Assembly: GCA_964354365.1 (NCBI GenBank) | Contig: CAYGZM010000007.1 | Span: 1-62,902, forward strand | Source of the DNA: CAYGZM01 sp964354365 | Lineage (GTDB): Bacteria > Planctomycetota > Phycisphaerae > Sedimentisphaerales > Anaerobacaceae | Direction: 5' to 3' | Length of the DNA stretch: 62,902 nt | Shown: positions 8,791-18,478 of the stretch, one piece after another | Numbering within the stretch: the first letter of the stretch is position 1 | Layout: each line of letters begins with the position of its first letter | The notes under the pieces: generated by a model | Databases searched by the model: none | The model's input: the letters and a program-made list of their open reading frames with translations, nothing else | What the model was told of the DNA's origin: nothing | Made by a program: the position numbers and the translations under genes

Positions 8791-10743
8791 ATGAAGAAGC
8801 TGTCAATCGCCGCAACCGTTTCAATCATCGTTTGCTTTGCCTTTGCGCCGGTCGGCGCAGCTCTTGCAGAGGGGCACTCTCCGGCCGAATCCGCCCGCCC
8901 GGCGATTCAACTGGCCAACTACACAGACGGTACGACAATTCGCTACCCCGTGCCCCTTATCCGGGGGACTCTGGCCGACCCAAACGCCGATTCGGTTACG
9001 ATTATCAACAAATCGTCGAACCTAAGCACCCGAAGAATGGAAGGCCTGGCGCATAAAGGCAATTTCAAGGTCCTCACCGAGCTTGTCCCCGGCCCCAATA
9101 GACTGCTCATCCGCTCGGGCGAAGATGAGCTTGCCCTGACGCTGAACTACAAGCCGCAGACCAATCCGTACATCGTCCGCATCTTCTACCTCACCGACAA
9201 CACAGGCGCCGCCGAATACCAGACCCCCGTCGAAAACGACCCGCAGGACTACCGCGACAAGCTCGACACCGCAGCCAAATTGATGCAGACCTTCACCGCC
9301 GAGCGAATGTACGACCTCGGCTTCGGCCGCGTCACCTTCAATCTCGAGCTCGACGAAGCAGGCCGGGTCGGCGTCCACGTTCTCAAGGCTGACGACCCAG
9401 CCGAGCGCTATCACAAAATGGACGGCCTGGCCCTCTGGGATTACGCCGGGCAGCTGATTCGACGCCAATATCCCAGCCGCCGAGCCAAGGACCTCGTCAT
9501 CCCCGCCTTCACCCGCTTCGACCCGGAAACAAAGGAAACCTACGCCCACACCGCACTCGGCGGCGGCTCGCTCGCCCTGTTCGGAGGCGCCAACCTCTTT
9601 ACCTGGCCCAGCACCATCGCCGACGCACAAAAGACCTTTATGGACACAACAATCATCGACACCACTAAGTTCTTCAGCGACTCCGTCGGAAGGCACACCT
9701 TCTGGGCCACCGCATCAACGACCATAGGCGCGGCCCTGCACGAGCTGGGGCATACCTTCGACCTGCCCCACAGCACCCTCCCGCACGACATTATGACCCG
9801 CGGGTTTGACATGTTCAACCGCGTCTTCACCCTTATTGAGCCTCCTCATGCCCACCAGGACAAGTCTTACGAATTCAGCGAAAGCCAAGTCGCCCGCTGG
9901 GACCCGCCTAGCGCCGCCTGGCTCAAGTTCAACCGCTGGTTCGCCCTCGATGCTAAAGATTACAATGAGCAGGACAAAATCGTCGTTACAACCGACGATG
10001 ACTCCCGCGCCATCCGGGTCTGCTCCGACAACGGCATCGGCGGCATCATAATCGCGACTGAGGCAGGCGCCGCCGCCGCCGTCACTATCGACTACAACCA
10101 GCCCCCGCCCCGGCGGGTGGATGTCCCTATGGCCGAATTTGCAAAATACTCAACCGGCGAGGACCCCGTCCTGCGAATCATCGACAGCCAGGGACTCACA
10201 AAGACCGTCTCTCTCGCGGATTTAATGCCAGGACCCTTCGTCCGCTCCTGGCGCTTCGCCTCCCTCATCGCTCCCTGGGATGACGCCGGCTCCTTCGCAC
10301 CCATCGACGACAAAAAGCTCCAGGACATCGCCGCATCCGCCGCATCCGCCGAACTGTCAACCTCCGAAACGGCTTACGTCGATTTCCTGACACACTTCAC
10401 CGATGGTCCGCGAGAAAGCACCGCCGCATACGTCGTCCGAACTTTCGTCAGCGATGACCCGCGCGAAATCCAAATCTTCACCGGCAGCGACGACGCACTG
10501 CGCGTATGGCTGAACGGCAAGCTTATTACCGAAGTCCTGGCCCTCCGCCCTGCTGCAATAGACTCGGAATCCACCGGCGCCCGGCTCGCCCCCGGGCAGA
10601 ACACCCTAATCGTCGAAGTCTCGCAGGCAGCCGGAGGCTGGGGCCTGTACCTCCGCATCGCCGACGAAAAGGGCAGCGACCTGATCATCACCGACGACGG
10701 CAAAATCACCGAGCTCAACACATCGCCGCCACGCGCTAACTAA
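8791..10743 (+). CDS. Exported metzincin-like zinc metallopeptidase
   Basis: 650 residues from ATG 8791, which begins a standard signal peptide (MKKLSIAATVSIIVCFAFAP...ALA); a frame-open ATG at 8689 would bury that signal behind 34 residues, so I rejected it. A first region (about 40-110) looks like a beta-sandwich (YTDGTTIRYPVPLIRGTL). The catalytic domain carries His317-Glu-Leu-Gly-His321 with a third His at 327 (HELGHTFDLPH), i.e. HExxHxxDxxH, where metzincins have Gly in place of Asp, followed by a Met-turn-like HDIMTRGFD. It resembles the putative peptidase family known from yeast YIL108W (PF12044) by this stretch. The C-terminal third (about 500-640) has repeated YVDFLTHF / YVVRTF...SDDALRVWLNG strands like a carbohydrate-binding or PA14-like sandwich. 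Substrate unknown. Confidence 0.72.
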   Translation: MKKLSIAATVSIIVCFAFAPVGAALAEGHSPAESARPAIQLANYTDGTTIRYPVPLIRGTLADPNADSVTIINKSSNLSTRRMEGLAHKGNFKVLTELVPGPNRLLIRSGEDELALTLNYKPQTNPYIVRIFYLTDNTGAAEYQTPVENDPQDYRDKLDTAAKLMQTFTAERMYDLGFGRVTFNLELDEAGRVGVHVLKADDPAERYHKMDGLALWDYAGQLIRRQYPSRRAKDLVIPAFTRFDPETKETYAHTALGGGSLALFGGANLFTWPSTIADAQKTFMDTTIIDTTKFFSDSVGRHTFWATASTTIGAALHELGHTFDLPHSTLPHDIMTRGFDMFNRVFTLIEPPHAHQDKSYEFSESQVARWDPPSAAWLKFNRWFALDAKDYNEQDKIVVTTDDDSRAIRVCSDNGIGGIIIATEAGAAAAVTIDYNQPPPRRVDVPMAEFAKYSTGEDPVLRIIDSQGLTKTVSLADLMPGPFVRSWRFASLIAPWDDAGSFAPIDDKKLQDIAASAASAELSTSETAYVDFLTHFTDGPRESTAAYVVRTFVSDDPREIQIFTGSDDALRVWLNGKLITEVLALRPAAIDSESTGARLAPGQNTLIVEVSQAAGGWGLYLRIADEKGSDLIITDDGKITELNTSPPRAN

Positions 10744-10884
10744 CCGCGACGACGAATCTGCGCCTCTGCCGCTTGCCTTATCACCGCGGGCCGTGTATGC
10801 TTGTCGCCCGTCTGCTCGTCCGCGGCAACGCGCTTTGCAGGCCTAACCCGGCGACAAGAGGCATTCGCCCCTGAAAGGACGTGT

Positions 10885-12351
10885 ATGAATATCAAGGCCG
10901 CCTTGAAATCCAGGCAAGCCAAATGGATTACAACCGTCATCATACTATTGGCTAACGCCCTGCTGTGGATTATCCCAAGCAACGTTGCCTACCTCATCGC
11001 CCAGAACCGCGATGTCCTGCTCGGGCGATACAGCCTCGGCCATTTCACGGTCCTGTTTTTCCTCATTCCAATCAGCGCCGCAATGCTGTATCTGACCTGG
11101 GCCAGCGAGAGAAACGAAAAAGAGCGCAGGTTCAAGGTCATCGCCATATCACTCTCCGTCCTTGTTTCGCTGATAGTTATGGACATTGTCGCGCGCCTCG
11201 TCCTTCCCAAACGATACGTCGCCGAGCAAACCTATTTTCACCGCCCCCCCAACACCATCCAGGCCGGAACCGCAAAAGACGTCCCCGAAGAGGCATTCCT
11301 CTATCCCAGGACCCCGCCCGGCTACCCCGACATCGAATACACCCTGACCACCGACAAAAGGGGCTTCCGAAACAAGACCGACCTCGAACGATATGACGTC
11401 GTTGTCCTGGGCGACTCGTTCGCCGAAGGCTCCAAGGTCACCGACGACGACGCCTGGCCCGCCCTGCTCGCACAAAAAAGCAATCTGACGGTCTATAACC
11501 TCGGCATGTCCTCCGGCCACCCCGGAACCTATCTCGAAACCCTCAAAAAATTCGGCCCTGAACTGTCCCCTAAGACTGCCCTTTGCCTCCTCTATGAAGG
11601 AAATGACTTCCGCGAAAGCAATTTCGAGGAAGCCAACAGCCTCTCAAACCAAACCGAGGACTATTTCAAGACATCGCCGCTCCGCAATGCCCTTAAAAAC
11701 CTCCTTATTCGCTGCTTCGGCTCGGCTGCCGCCGCTCGCCCGACCACCGACACAAACAAGCCCGCAAACCCCGACGAGAACACGGCCCACGACCCGCCCG
11801 ACCAATCTACAAATCCCATCTCCTGGCTGCCCGTAGCCGTCCCCGAAGGGCCGGGCGGCAAGTACTACACATTCAAAGTCAAAAGCCTCTTGGAACACTT
11901 TGTCACTGACCGCCAATTCCTCGGCGAAAAAGGCGCGAAGAAAACCTTCGCCGCCCTGCGCGAAATCAAAAAAATATCCGCCGAAAAAGACATCCGCCTG
12001 ATAATTGCTTACGCCCCCGACAAGCCCCACGTCCTCCTGCCGCTTATCACCAAAACGGTCTCGCCGGAGCAGCTCCTCGCATTTATGGCCCTCAAGGAGA
12101 ATAAGCTCCCCCCCGCCGACAAATTGCTCGACGTCCTCCTGTCCCGGCTCGATGTCCAGGAGTCCGCCGTCCGAGATTTTTGCCGCACCGAATCAATCGA
12201 ATTCATCAGCCTTACCGAGCCTTTGCGCCGGATAATAGCCCAAGGCGCCCAGGCCTATTTCACCTACGACCAGCACTGGACGCCCCTCGGCCACAAAATC
12301 GTCGCAGAAACCATCTCACAGTACCTGCAAACCGCCCCCGACAAACGCTGA
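10885..12351 (+). CDS. Membrane-anchored SGNH/AlgX-AlgJ-like acyltransferase or esterase
   Basis: 488 residues from ATG 10885 (AAAGGA 8-13 bases before it); an upstream ATG at 10801 lacks a site and would precede the membrane helices. Three hydrophobic helices occupy about residues 14-100 (VIILLANALLWIIPSNVAYL, FTVLFFLIPISAAMLYLTWA, VIAISLSVLVSLIVMDIVARL). The rest is an SGNH hydrolase fold: nucleophile Ser178 in VVLGDSFAEG, block II YNLGMSSGHPGTY, block III-like LLYEGNDFRES, and Asp462-Gln-His464 in TYDQHWTPLGH, which is the DxHW motif of AlgX/AlgJ-type O-acetyltransferases. It probably acetylates or deacetylates an envelope polysaccharide on the outer face of the inner membrane. A Pro/Thr-rich linker at about 285-320 is variable. 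Confidence 0.75.
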   Translation: MNIKAALKSRQAKWITTVIILLANALLWIIPSNVAYLIAQNRDVLLGRYSLGHFTVLFFLIPISAAMLYLTWASERNEKERRFKVIAISLSVLVSLIVMDIVARLVLPKRYVAEQTYFHRPPNTIQAGTAKDVPEEAFLYPRTPPGYPDIEYTLTTDKRGFRNKTDLERYDVVVLGDSFAEGSKVTDDDAWPALLAQKSNLTVYNLGMSSGHPGTYLETLKKFGPELSPKTALCLLYEGNDFRESNFEEANSLSNQTEDYFKTSPLRNALKNLLIRCFGSAAAARPTTDTNKPANPDENTAHDPPDQSTNPISWLPVAVPEGPGGKYYTFKVKSLLEHFVTDRQFLGEKGAKKTFAALREIKKISAEKDIRLIIAYAPDKPHVLLPLITKTVSPEQLLAFMALKENKLPPADKLLDVLLSRLDVQESAVRDFCRTESIEFISLTEPLRRIIAQGAQAYFTYDQHWTPLGHKIVAETISQYLQTAPDKR

Positions 12352-12469
12352 GTCTAAATTTCCAAAATTCCCCTTGCACTTTCTCCCCCAGACAACAGAA
12401 TAATTGGTGCCGTATGGATAACCTGACTTGTTCCGGCAAGAAATTCGCTTATCATTCGAGGTAAATGCA

Positions 12470-15400
12470 ATGAACCAACGCACAGTAACTCTCGCAAGCA
12501 TCGCGGCGTTCAGTCTTCTGCCTGTCTGTGGCTGCAGACAGCTCAAGCTCGCCGATACTGCCAGATCAACCCAGGCCGCCGATTCGACAGCCCTCAAGGC
12601 CATCTTCGCCGACCCGCCCCGCCAGTACAGCTCCGTCCCGCTCTGGGTCTGGAACGACATGCTCACCGAAGAGCAGATCATCTCAACGATGCGCGACCTC
12701 GCCGCCCAGAAGGTAAAGCAGGTCTTCGTCCATCCTCGCCCCGGCCTGACGACGCCGTACCTCTCCGACGACTGGTTCCGACTCTGGAAAGTCGCCCTGA
12801 AAGAGGCCGAGAAACTCGATATGAACGTATGGATTTACGACGAAAACTCCTACCCCTCCGGCTTTGCAGGCGGACTCGTACCCGAAGCAATGCCCGAATC
12901 CCGCGGCCTCGGCCTGCACTTCGCCGAGGTCAAGCAGGCGCCCAAGCCCGCAGACGACATCCTCGCCGTCTATAGCCTGACCGACAACGCCTTCGAAAAC
13001 GTCACCGAAAAGGCCAGAGCCGGCCAGCCCCTGCCCGAAGGCCGATACCTCGTTGCATCCATCCGCCTGGCGCCCACCGGCGGCTGGTTCGGCGGAAAAT
13101 TCTACGTCGATCTGCTCCACCCCGGCGTAACCGAAAAATTCATCGAAATTACGATGGAGGCATACCGCCGCGAGCTGGGAGACCATTTCGGCAAACGCCT
13201 GCCGGGCTGGTTCACCGACGAGCCGCACCTCGCGCCCGCCGGCGGACTGCACTGGTCAACTAACCTCCGCACCGACTTCAAAAAACGCTGGGGATACGAC
13301 CTCACCGACCTTATGCCCGGCCTCATTCAACCCATCGGAGACTGGAAGCGCGTCCGCCACAACTATCAGCAGCTCCTCCTCGAACAGTTCATCGACCGCT
13401 GGGCCAAACCCTGCTACGAGTATTGCGAAAAGCACAATCTCGAATTCACCGGCCATTACTGGGAGCACGGCTGGCCCGACGCAAGCCACGGACCCGACAA
13501 TATGGCTATGTACGCCTGGCACCAGCGACCCGCAATCGATACGCTTATGAACCAGTATAACGAGGGCGCGCAGGCCCAGTTCGGCAACGTCCGCGCAGTC
13601 CTCGAGCTCTCCAGCGTCGCCAACCAGCTCAGCCGCCAACGAACCCTCTGTGAAGCCTATGGTGCCGGCGGCTGGGACCTCCGATTCGAAGATATGAAAC
13701 GCATCGGCGACTGGCTCTACGTCCTCGGCGTCAATACCCTCGACGAGCACCTCTCATACATCACAATCCGCGGCGCACGAAAACGCGACCACCCGCAATC
13801 ATTCTCATACCACGAGCCCTGGTGGCAGGATTACCACCTCCTCGCCTCTTACTTCACCCGCCTCTCCGCCGCACTCTCCACTGGTGAGCAGATCAACTCC
13901 ATACTCCTCATCGAGCCGACAACGACAGCCTGGATGTATCAGACCGACGGCAATCACCTCAACAAGATCGGCAGCGAGTTTCAGAATCTGCTAACCACGA
14001 TGGCCAAAAGCCAGGTCGAGTTCGACCTCGGCTGCGAGGACATTATTGCCCGACACGGCTCCGTCAACGGCCCGGCCTTCAAAATCGGCCAACGCGCATA
14101 CGAAACAGTCATCCTCCCGCCTTTAACAGAGAACCTAAACGGCAAGACTATAGAGCTTCTCGAAGCGTATGCCAAAGCAGGCGGAAAAGTCCTCTGCTGC
14201 GGCGCACCCCCGTCCTTAATCGAAGGCATACCCTCGAACCGCGCCATAACAGCATCCCAAAACGCATCCTGGAAGAAGATAGACAAGACCGAACTCGTCA
14301 AAACGCTCTACGCCGCCTCGAACGACCCCTTCGCAGTCAAAATAGATCGCGGCCAGACTGGCAATCTATTCCACCACAGAAGAAAATTAAAAGACGGCCA
14401 GCTCCTCTTCCTAACCAATACCAGCATAGACTCCCCCATGACCGGCTCCATCGAATCGGATGCAAAGAGCATCGAAGAATGGAATCTCGAAACAGGCAAA
14501 ATCGCTCCGTACTCATTCACAGCGGACAACGCCGGCCTGAAAGCCTATTTCAACTTACCCCAATGCGGAAGCCTCCTCCTCTTCCTCTCCGAAAAGCCCG
14601 GCCAATCCGCACCAAAAGAAGAGCCGAAAACAACACTCATCCCGGCAATCGCCAAACCGGACGTCAAACGCATCGCGCCGAATGTCCTGACAATAGACTT
14701 CGTCGATATTACCGCCGCCGGCGAAATTAAAAAGAACATCTATTTCTACCGCGCAAATCAATTCGCCTTCCAGAAGAACGGTATGGACCGCAACCCCTGG
14801 GACTCCGCCGTCCAGTTCCGCGACGAGCTGATCACCAGGACATTCCCGCCCGGCAGCGGCTTTGAAGCCGCCTACCGCTTCACCATAGAAGGCAACGTCC
14901 CCAAGCCGCTCCACATCGTAATCGAACGACCCGACCTTTACACTATCACCTGCAACGGCACACCCGTCTCCGCACGGAAGGATTCGTGGTGGCTCGATAA
15001 GGCCTTCGGAAAGATCAACATCACCTCCGCCGCCAAGTCCGGCGAGAATACCGTCACCATCAAGGCCTCTCCAATGACAATCTACCATGAGATCGAATCG
15101 GCCTACGTCCTCGGCGACTTCACGCTAAAAGCCGCCGATTCAGGCTTCGTCATCGCGCCGCCGCAGCCGACCACCCTCGGACGCCCCGATGCACACGTCA
15201 CCGCACCGGACGGCAGCGGCATGCGGGCCATCGGCTGGGACCGCCAGGGCTGCCCGTTCTACGCAGAAGGCGTCTCATACAAACAGGAATTCATAATCGC
15301 TCAGACCGCCGGGAAATACTACGTCCGCCTGCCCAACTGGTACGGCAGCGTCGCCAGAGTCACGGTCAACGGCAAAGACGCCGGACGCATCTACCGACAG

Positions 15401-15631
15401 CCCTGGGAATGTGATGTCACTAAGTCTGTCAAACTCGGCCTGAACACCGTCGAGGTCGTGGTCGTCGGCACACTCAAGAACACCCTCGGCCCCCATCACG
15501 GAAACCCGCCCCTCGGCTCCGCCTGGCCCGGAATGTTCCAAAACGGCCCCGAAACCGGCCCGCCCCCCGGCCAACAGTACAGCACAGTGGCGTACGGACT
15601 ATTCAAGCCGTTCGAACTCCACGCACAATGA
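12470..15631 (+). CDS. Exported GH106-like glycoside hydrolase (alpha-L-rhamnosidase type)
   Basis: 1053 residues from ATG 12470 (CGAGGTAA before it; the upstream 12428 start has no signal peptide). The N-terminus (MNQRTVTLASIAAFSLLPVCGC) is a lipoprotein-like signal, with VCGC as a weak lipobox. Residues about 45-170 show the family opening: VPLWVWNDMLTEEQIISTM, VKQVFVHPRPGL, YLSDDWFRLWKVALKEAEKL, WIYDENSYPSGFAGG. This pattern is that of GH106 alpha-L-rhamnosidases. Later segments include FTDEPHL (near 250) and FTGHYWEHG (near 330), possible acid/base or ligand regions. A Rossmann-like domain follows at about 450-600 and two beta-sandwich domains close the protein, the last with YVRLPNWYGSVARVTVNGK. 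It likely cleaves terminal deoxysugars from plant or algal polysaccharides. Exact substrate not deducible. Confidence 0.75.
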   Translation: MNQRTVTLASIAAFSLLPVCGCRQLKLADTARSTQAADSTALKAIFADPPRQYSSVPLWVWNDMLTEEQIISTMRDLAAQKVKQVFVHPRPGLTTPYLSDDWFRLWKVALKEAEKLDMNVWIYDENSYPSGFAGGLVPEAMPESRGLGLHFAEVKQAPKPADDILAVYSLTDNAFENVTEKARAGQPLPEGRYLVASIRLAPTGGWFGGKFYVDLLHPGVTEKFIEITMEAYRRELGDHFGKRLPGWFTDEPHLAPAGGLHWSTNLRTDFKKRWGYDLTDLMPGLIQPIGDWKRVRHNYQQLLLEQFIDRWAKPCYEYCEKHNLEFTGHYWEHGWPDASHGPDNMAMYAWHQRPAIDTLMNQYNEGAQAQFGNVRAVLELSSVANQLSRQRTLCEAYGAGGWDLRFEDMKRIGDWLYVLGVNTLDEHLSYITIRGARKRDHPQSFSYHEPWWQDYHLLASYFTRLSAALSTGEQINSILLIEPTTTAWMYQTDGNHLNKIGSEFQNLLTTMAKSQVEFDLGCEDIIARHGSVNGPAFKIGQRAYETVILPPLTENLNGKTIELLEAYAKAGGKVLCCGAPPSLIEGIPSNRAITASQNASWKKIDKTELVKTLYAASNDPFAVKIDRGQTGNLFHHRRKLKDGQLLFLTNTSIDSPMTGSIESDAKSIEEWNLETGKIAPYSFTADNAGLKAYFNLPQCGSLLLFLSEKPGQSAPKEEPKTTLIPAIAKPDVKRIAPNVLTIDFVDITAAGEIKKNIYFYRANQFAFQKNGMDRNPWDSAVQFRDELITRTFPPGSGFEAAYRFTIEGNVPKPLHIVIERPDLYTITCNGTPVSARKDSWWLDKAFGKINITSAAKSGENTVTIKASPMTIYHEIESAYVLGDFTLKAADSGFVIAPPQPTTLGRPDAHVTAPDGSGMRAIGWDRQGCPFYAEGVSYKQEFIIAQTAGKYYVRLPNWYGSVARVTVNGKDAGRIYRQPWECDVTKSVKLGLNTVEVVVVGTLKNTLGPHHGNPPLGSAWPGMFQNGPETGPPPGQQYSTVAYGLFKPFELHAQ

Positions 15632-16411
15632 TTCCAAATACAAGCCCCAAGCGTAGAGGCTGTGTCACAATGGCAAAAATACACCGAAATCGGAATGATG
15701 ACCTTCGTTTTTTGCCCCAAATCAGGGGCGAAAGACGCAAAATCCTAATTGCGACACAGCCTGGTAAGCGCCGGGATAAAAACCTATAACGACAGGTGGC
15801 AGCCTCAAGCGCAGCGCCCCGCCTGAGCCTGCTGAAGGCTTGGGGATGGCTGCAACCGGTAGAAGATACGGAACAACCGCCCCCTCATTGTCTGCATCGC
15901 TATATGCCGATAATCGGCAAACTCGTAGGGTGGGCACTGCCCACCAAATTCTTGCCACAGAGGACTTTCGTGCGGCTTCGCTTCGCTCACCCGCAACCAA
16001 ATCCGAAGCACTAAATCCGAAATCCGAAACAAATTCAAATGACCAAAACTCAAAATTCAAAACAAACCGCAACATCTTCCTGTCGCAGCAGTTATGAAGG
16101 TGGTCGTGCAGAAACTTGTTAAAAAAACAAGATAGTGTGCCTTTGCAGTACAGAGAAAGCGCCCAATTGTCGGAAGATTCGTGACAATACGCTCAAAAAG
16201 GTTGCAATCAGAACAAATTTACGATATCATAGGGGAATGAAAGCAGTGACCCTTTAAGGGCGTCAGGTGGGGAATGTCAATGTATATGAGGTTAAGTGAC
16301 GACGTCCTGGAGTAGCTTGGCAAATGCAGGCTCGCAACTCAGATTCACAATCATCTTGCCGGTTTCGAGCGGCGAACAACCTCGTGGGTAGTGGTAAGGG
16401 AGACCGTAGTT
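15632..16411. other. 780-base gene-free stretch with dispersed repeats
   Basis: No supportable gene. It holds a GGTGGGCACTGCCCACC hairpin near 15929-15945, a copy of a dispersed 78-bp element (15991-16068, listed separately), and an A+T-rich leader from 16076 that may carry the promoter of the membrane-protein gene. Short open frames here encode low-complexity peptides on both strands and have no ribosome sites. Confidence 0.5.
15991..16068 (+). repeat. Dispersed 78-bp element, long form
   Basis: Begins CCGCAACCAAATCCGAA and ends ACTCAAAATTCAAAACAAAC (plus one C). The same two ends occur in reverse orientation at 23703-23748 with 32 middle bases missing. A more diverged relative (AAATCCGAAGCACGAAAT) lies at 42352-42404. 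Not coding. Confidence 0.7.
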
Positions 16412-18157
16412 ATGGATGCACCAAATCATGCAGACAGCAACGATCCTAATTCGCCTATAGAATCATCCGATAAGATCACTGATTCAAGTGTCTCTGTGCC
16501 CCCTTTGGCCGGCCTCTTGAATGCGCTCTTGAGCAATCAAAACACTCTCCGCAAGTTCTTGAGCCTTACAGGCGGCAGCATCCTCTACTGTTTGAGCGCA
16601 CTTTCAATCCTCTACGGAATCGCACAGATCATCACCCCTTTACTCGCGAAAAGCAATATTCTAAAGGAGACCCTCCCCTGCGTACTGACACTCAACATAT
16701 ACGAGTTGGCCCTGCTTGGGGTACTTCTGCTCATCGTCCTATGGAGAGACATAACTGACGATGCCATATCCCTTGTCCTCCTCGTAGCGCTGTTTCTAAT
16801 CGCCAGCGGAGCGGTTCTAAGCGTAGTGGCGCTGGCCGGACCTCAAATCTGCCTCTATATAGGCTTGGCCTGCGTGGCTCTCGGAATCGCCAAGCTATCC
16901 GTAATGCGACGATTCATTTCGCTTCGCCTCAGCACGCTCTCGCTTTTCGGCCTGGCCGTCGTCCTTTCCTGGAACTTTCTCACATCATCGCTTATAGCAC
17001 AATACCTGCTCAGCGGCTCAGCAACGCCCGAGGCGGCCCGAGACAGATGGCTTCTTGGGTGGCTCGCGATGATGGGCGGAGCGGCTTTGGTTCTTGCAGA
17101 CGCAATACGCACCGAGCCCGGTCAGACAAAACCCGGTGCCGCCAAGATGCCTTTCCTTCGCACCCCGGCAATGGTCTGGGTATTCGCCCTTATGCTATTG
17201 ACCGCCGCCGGTCTGCATCAATACGGCATGGCCCACATGCTGGCAATACAATATGCATTTGGAGATTTCATTCCGCTCATTGCCCTGGGCACACTATTAA
17301 TGCCCCAGCTAATACGAACTCTAAGCAGGCAATGCCAGGATACCGAAGCGGTCGTTTGCTTCGCCCCTCTCGCAGCCATCGCATTCGCCATCGCTGGCAA
17401 ATCCATAATTGCAAGGCCCGGCATTCCTCTCGAGCTTCTATGGAGTCCCCCCGTCATTTTAGGAGTCACAGGCCTGCTGATACTCTGGCTCGGCATCCGC
17501 CACAAACGCCCATACTTCTCTTATGTATTTCTGGCTTACGGGCTCGGCTTCCTACTCACCGTAGGATTCTCACCCGACAGACCCCACCAGTTGAATTGGT
17601 GCCTTTTCGGAACTGGCCTCGTCCTGATTCTCCTGATCCTCGGAGCCGTAAAGAAAAACATAGCATTGTGCTTGGTCGGAGTATTCGTCATGGCGGGCGG
17701 CCTGGCCTCCATGGGAATGCTCGCCCCCTTTGCCACGGCAACCAACATGCGAACCTGGAGCGTTTTCACAGGCATTATAGGACTGGGCAGCATTGGCGTA
17801 TCCTTGGGCTTCGGCCGAAAAACTCAAAAAGCACTCACAATCTTCGCAGCCGCTTGCCTCACAACCGCTCTAATCGACTATCTCGGCTGGTCCTTATCCT
17901 TACGGGACCCCGCTGTCGCCGCCAGCATATTCGCACTATCAGCCGCACTCTGGCTGCGAACAAAACACATCCTCGCAATTATACTCCTATGCGCCCCGGT
18001 ACCCCTCAAAGCCTACGTCTTGGCCAGAGACATGCCGTCCTGGGGATACGTATTTCTCAGTTTTGCCCTTCTACTCTCAGGAGCGATTGTCAGCATCTTC
18101 TGCAAACCCCCAAAACCAGCACAAGAGCCTTCAAAAGAAACATTGTCCGAAGAATGA
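16412..18157 (+). CDS. Polytopic membrane protein of unknown function
   Basis: 581 residues from ATG 16412, which has GGGAG nine bases upstream; a GTG at 16391 in the same frame is less well placed. The first 45 residues are polar (SNDPNSPIESSDKITDSS), then about fourteen hydrophobic helices alternate with short loops to residue about 565, for example ILYCLSALSILYGIAQIITPL, ELALLGVLLLIVLW and LVLLVALFLIASGAVLSVVAL; the last 20 residues are polar. No transporter signature, charged intramembrane motif or catalytic motif stands out. The gene stands alone between two gene-poor stretches. It could be a flippase-like or sensor-scaffold protein, but nothing in the sequence decides this. Confidence 0.75.
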   Translation: MDAPNHADSNDPNSPIESSDKITDSSVSVPPLAGLLNALLSNQNTLRKFLSLTGGSILYCLSALSILYGIAQIITPLLAKSNILKETLPCVLTLNIYELALLGVLLLIVLWRDITDDAISLVLLVALFLIASGAVLSVVALAGPQICLYIGLACVALGIAKLSVMRRFISLRLSTLSLFGLAVVLSWNFLTSSLIAQYLLSGSATPEAARDRWLLGWLAMMGGAALVLADAIRTEPGQTKPGAAKMPFLRTPAMVWVFALMLLTAAGLHQYGMAHMLAIQYAFGDFIPLIALGTLLMPQLIRTLSRQCQDTEAVVCFAPLAAIAFAIAGKSIIARPGIPLELLWSPPVILGVTGLLILWLGIRHKRPYFSYVFLAYGLGFLLTVGFSPDRPHQLNWCLFGTGLVLILLILGAVKKNIALCLVGVFVMAGGLASMGMLAPFATATNMRTWSVFTGIIGLGSIGVSLGFGRKTQKALTIFAAACLTTALIDYLGWSLSLRDPAVAASIFALSAALWLRTKHILAIILLCAPVPLKAYVLARDMPSWGYVFLSFALLLSGAIVSIFCKPPKPAQEPSKETLSEE

Positions 18158-18306
18158 ATCCGCAGAGCCAAATCTGTCCGGAAGCATCCTCCAAAACCCA
18201 ATCCGCTGGCATAATCCTCCAAAATCAGTGTAAACCTGTCCTGAGCCTGCCTCATCTCCGCATTCTCTCATCTACTCATCAACCCATGTACTCTTTAAGA
18301 ATTCAC

Positions 18307-18335
18307 TTGACATCTAACTCTCTATATGATATAAT
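18307..18335 (+). promoter_or_regulatory. Perfect-consensus sigma-70 promoter
   Basis: TTGACA (18307-18312), a 17-base spacer and TATAAT (18330-18335): both hexamers match consensus exactly. Transcription would begin near 18342, leaving a leader of about 137 bases before the ATG at 18479. The surroundings are strongly A+T-rich. Confidence 0.7.
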
Positions 18336-18478
18336 ATACATCTAACTAATAGATGCTGTTCAATGGTAAATAATAAATACACAATAATAAATGAAATAGT
18401 CATCCCGACGAGGTCGGGATTCCACAATTTTGCACTTTGCACTTTGATTTTTGCATTCTCAATCAGGAGGTTCTAATC

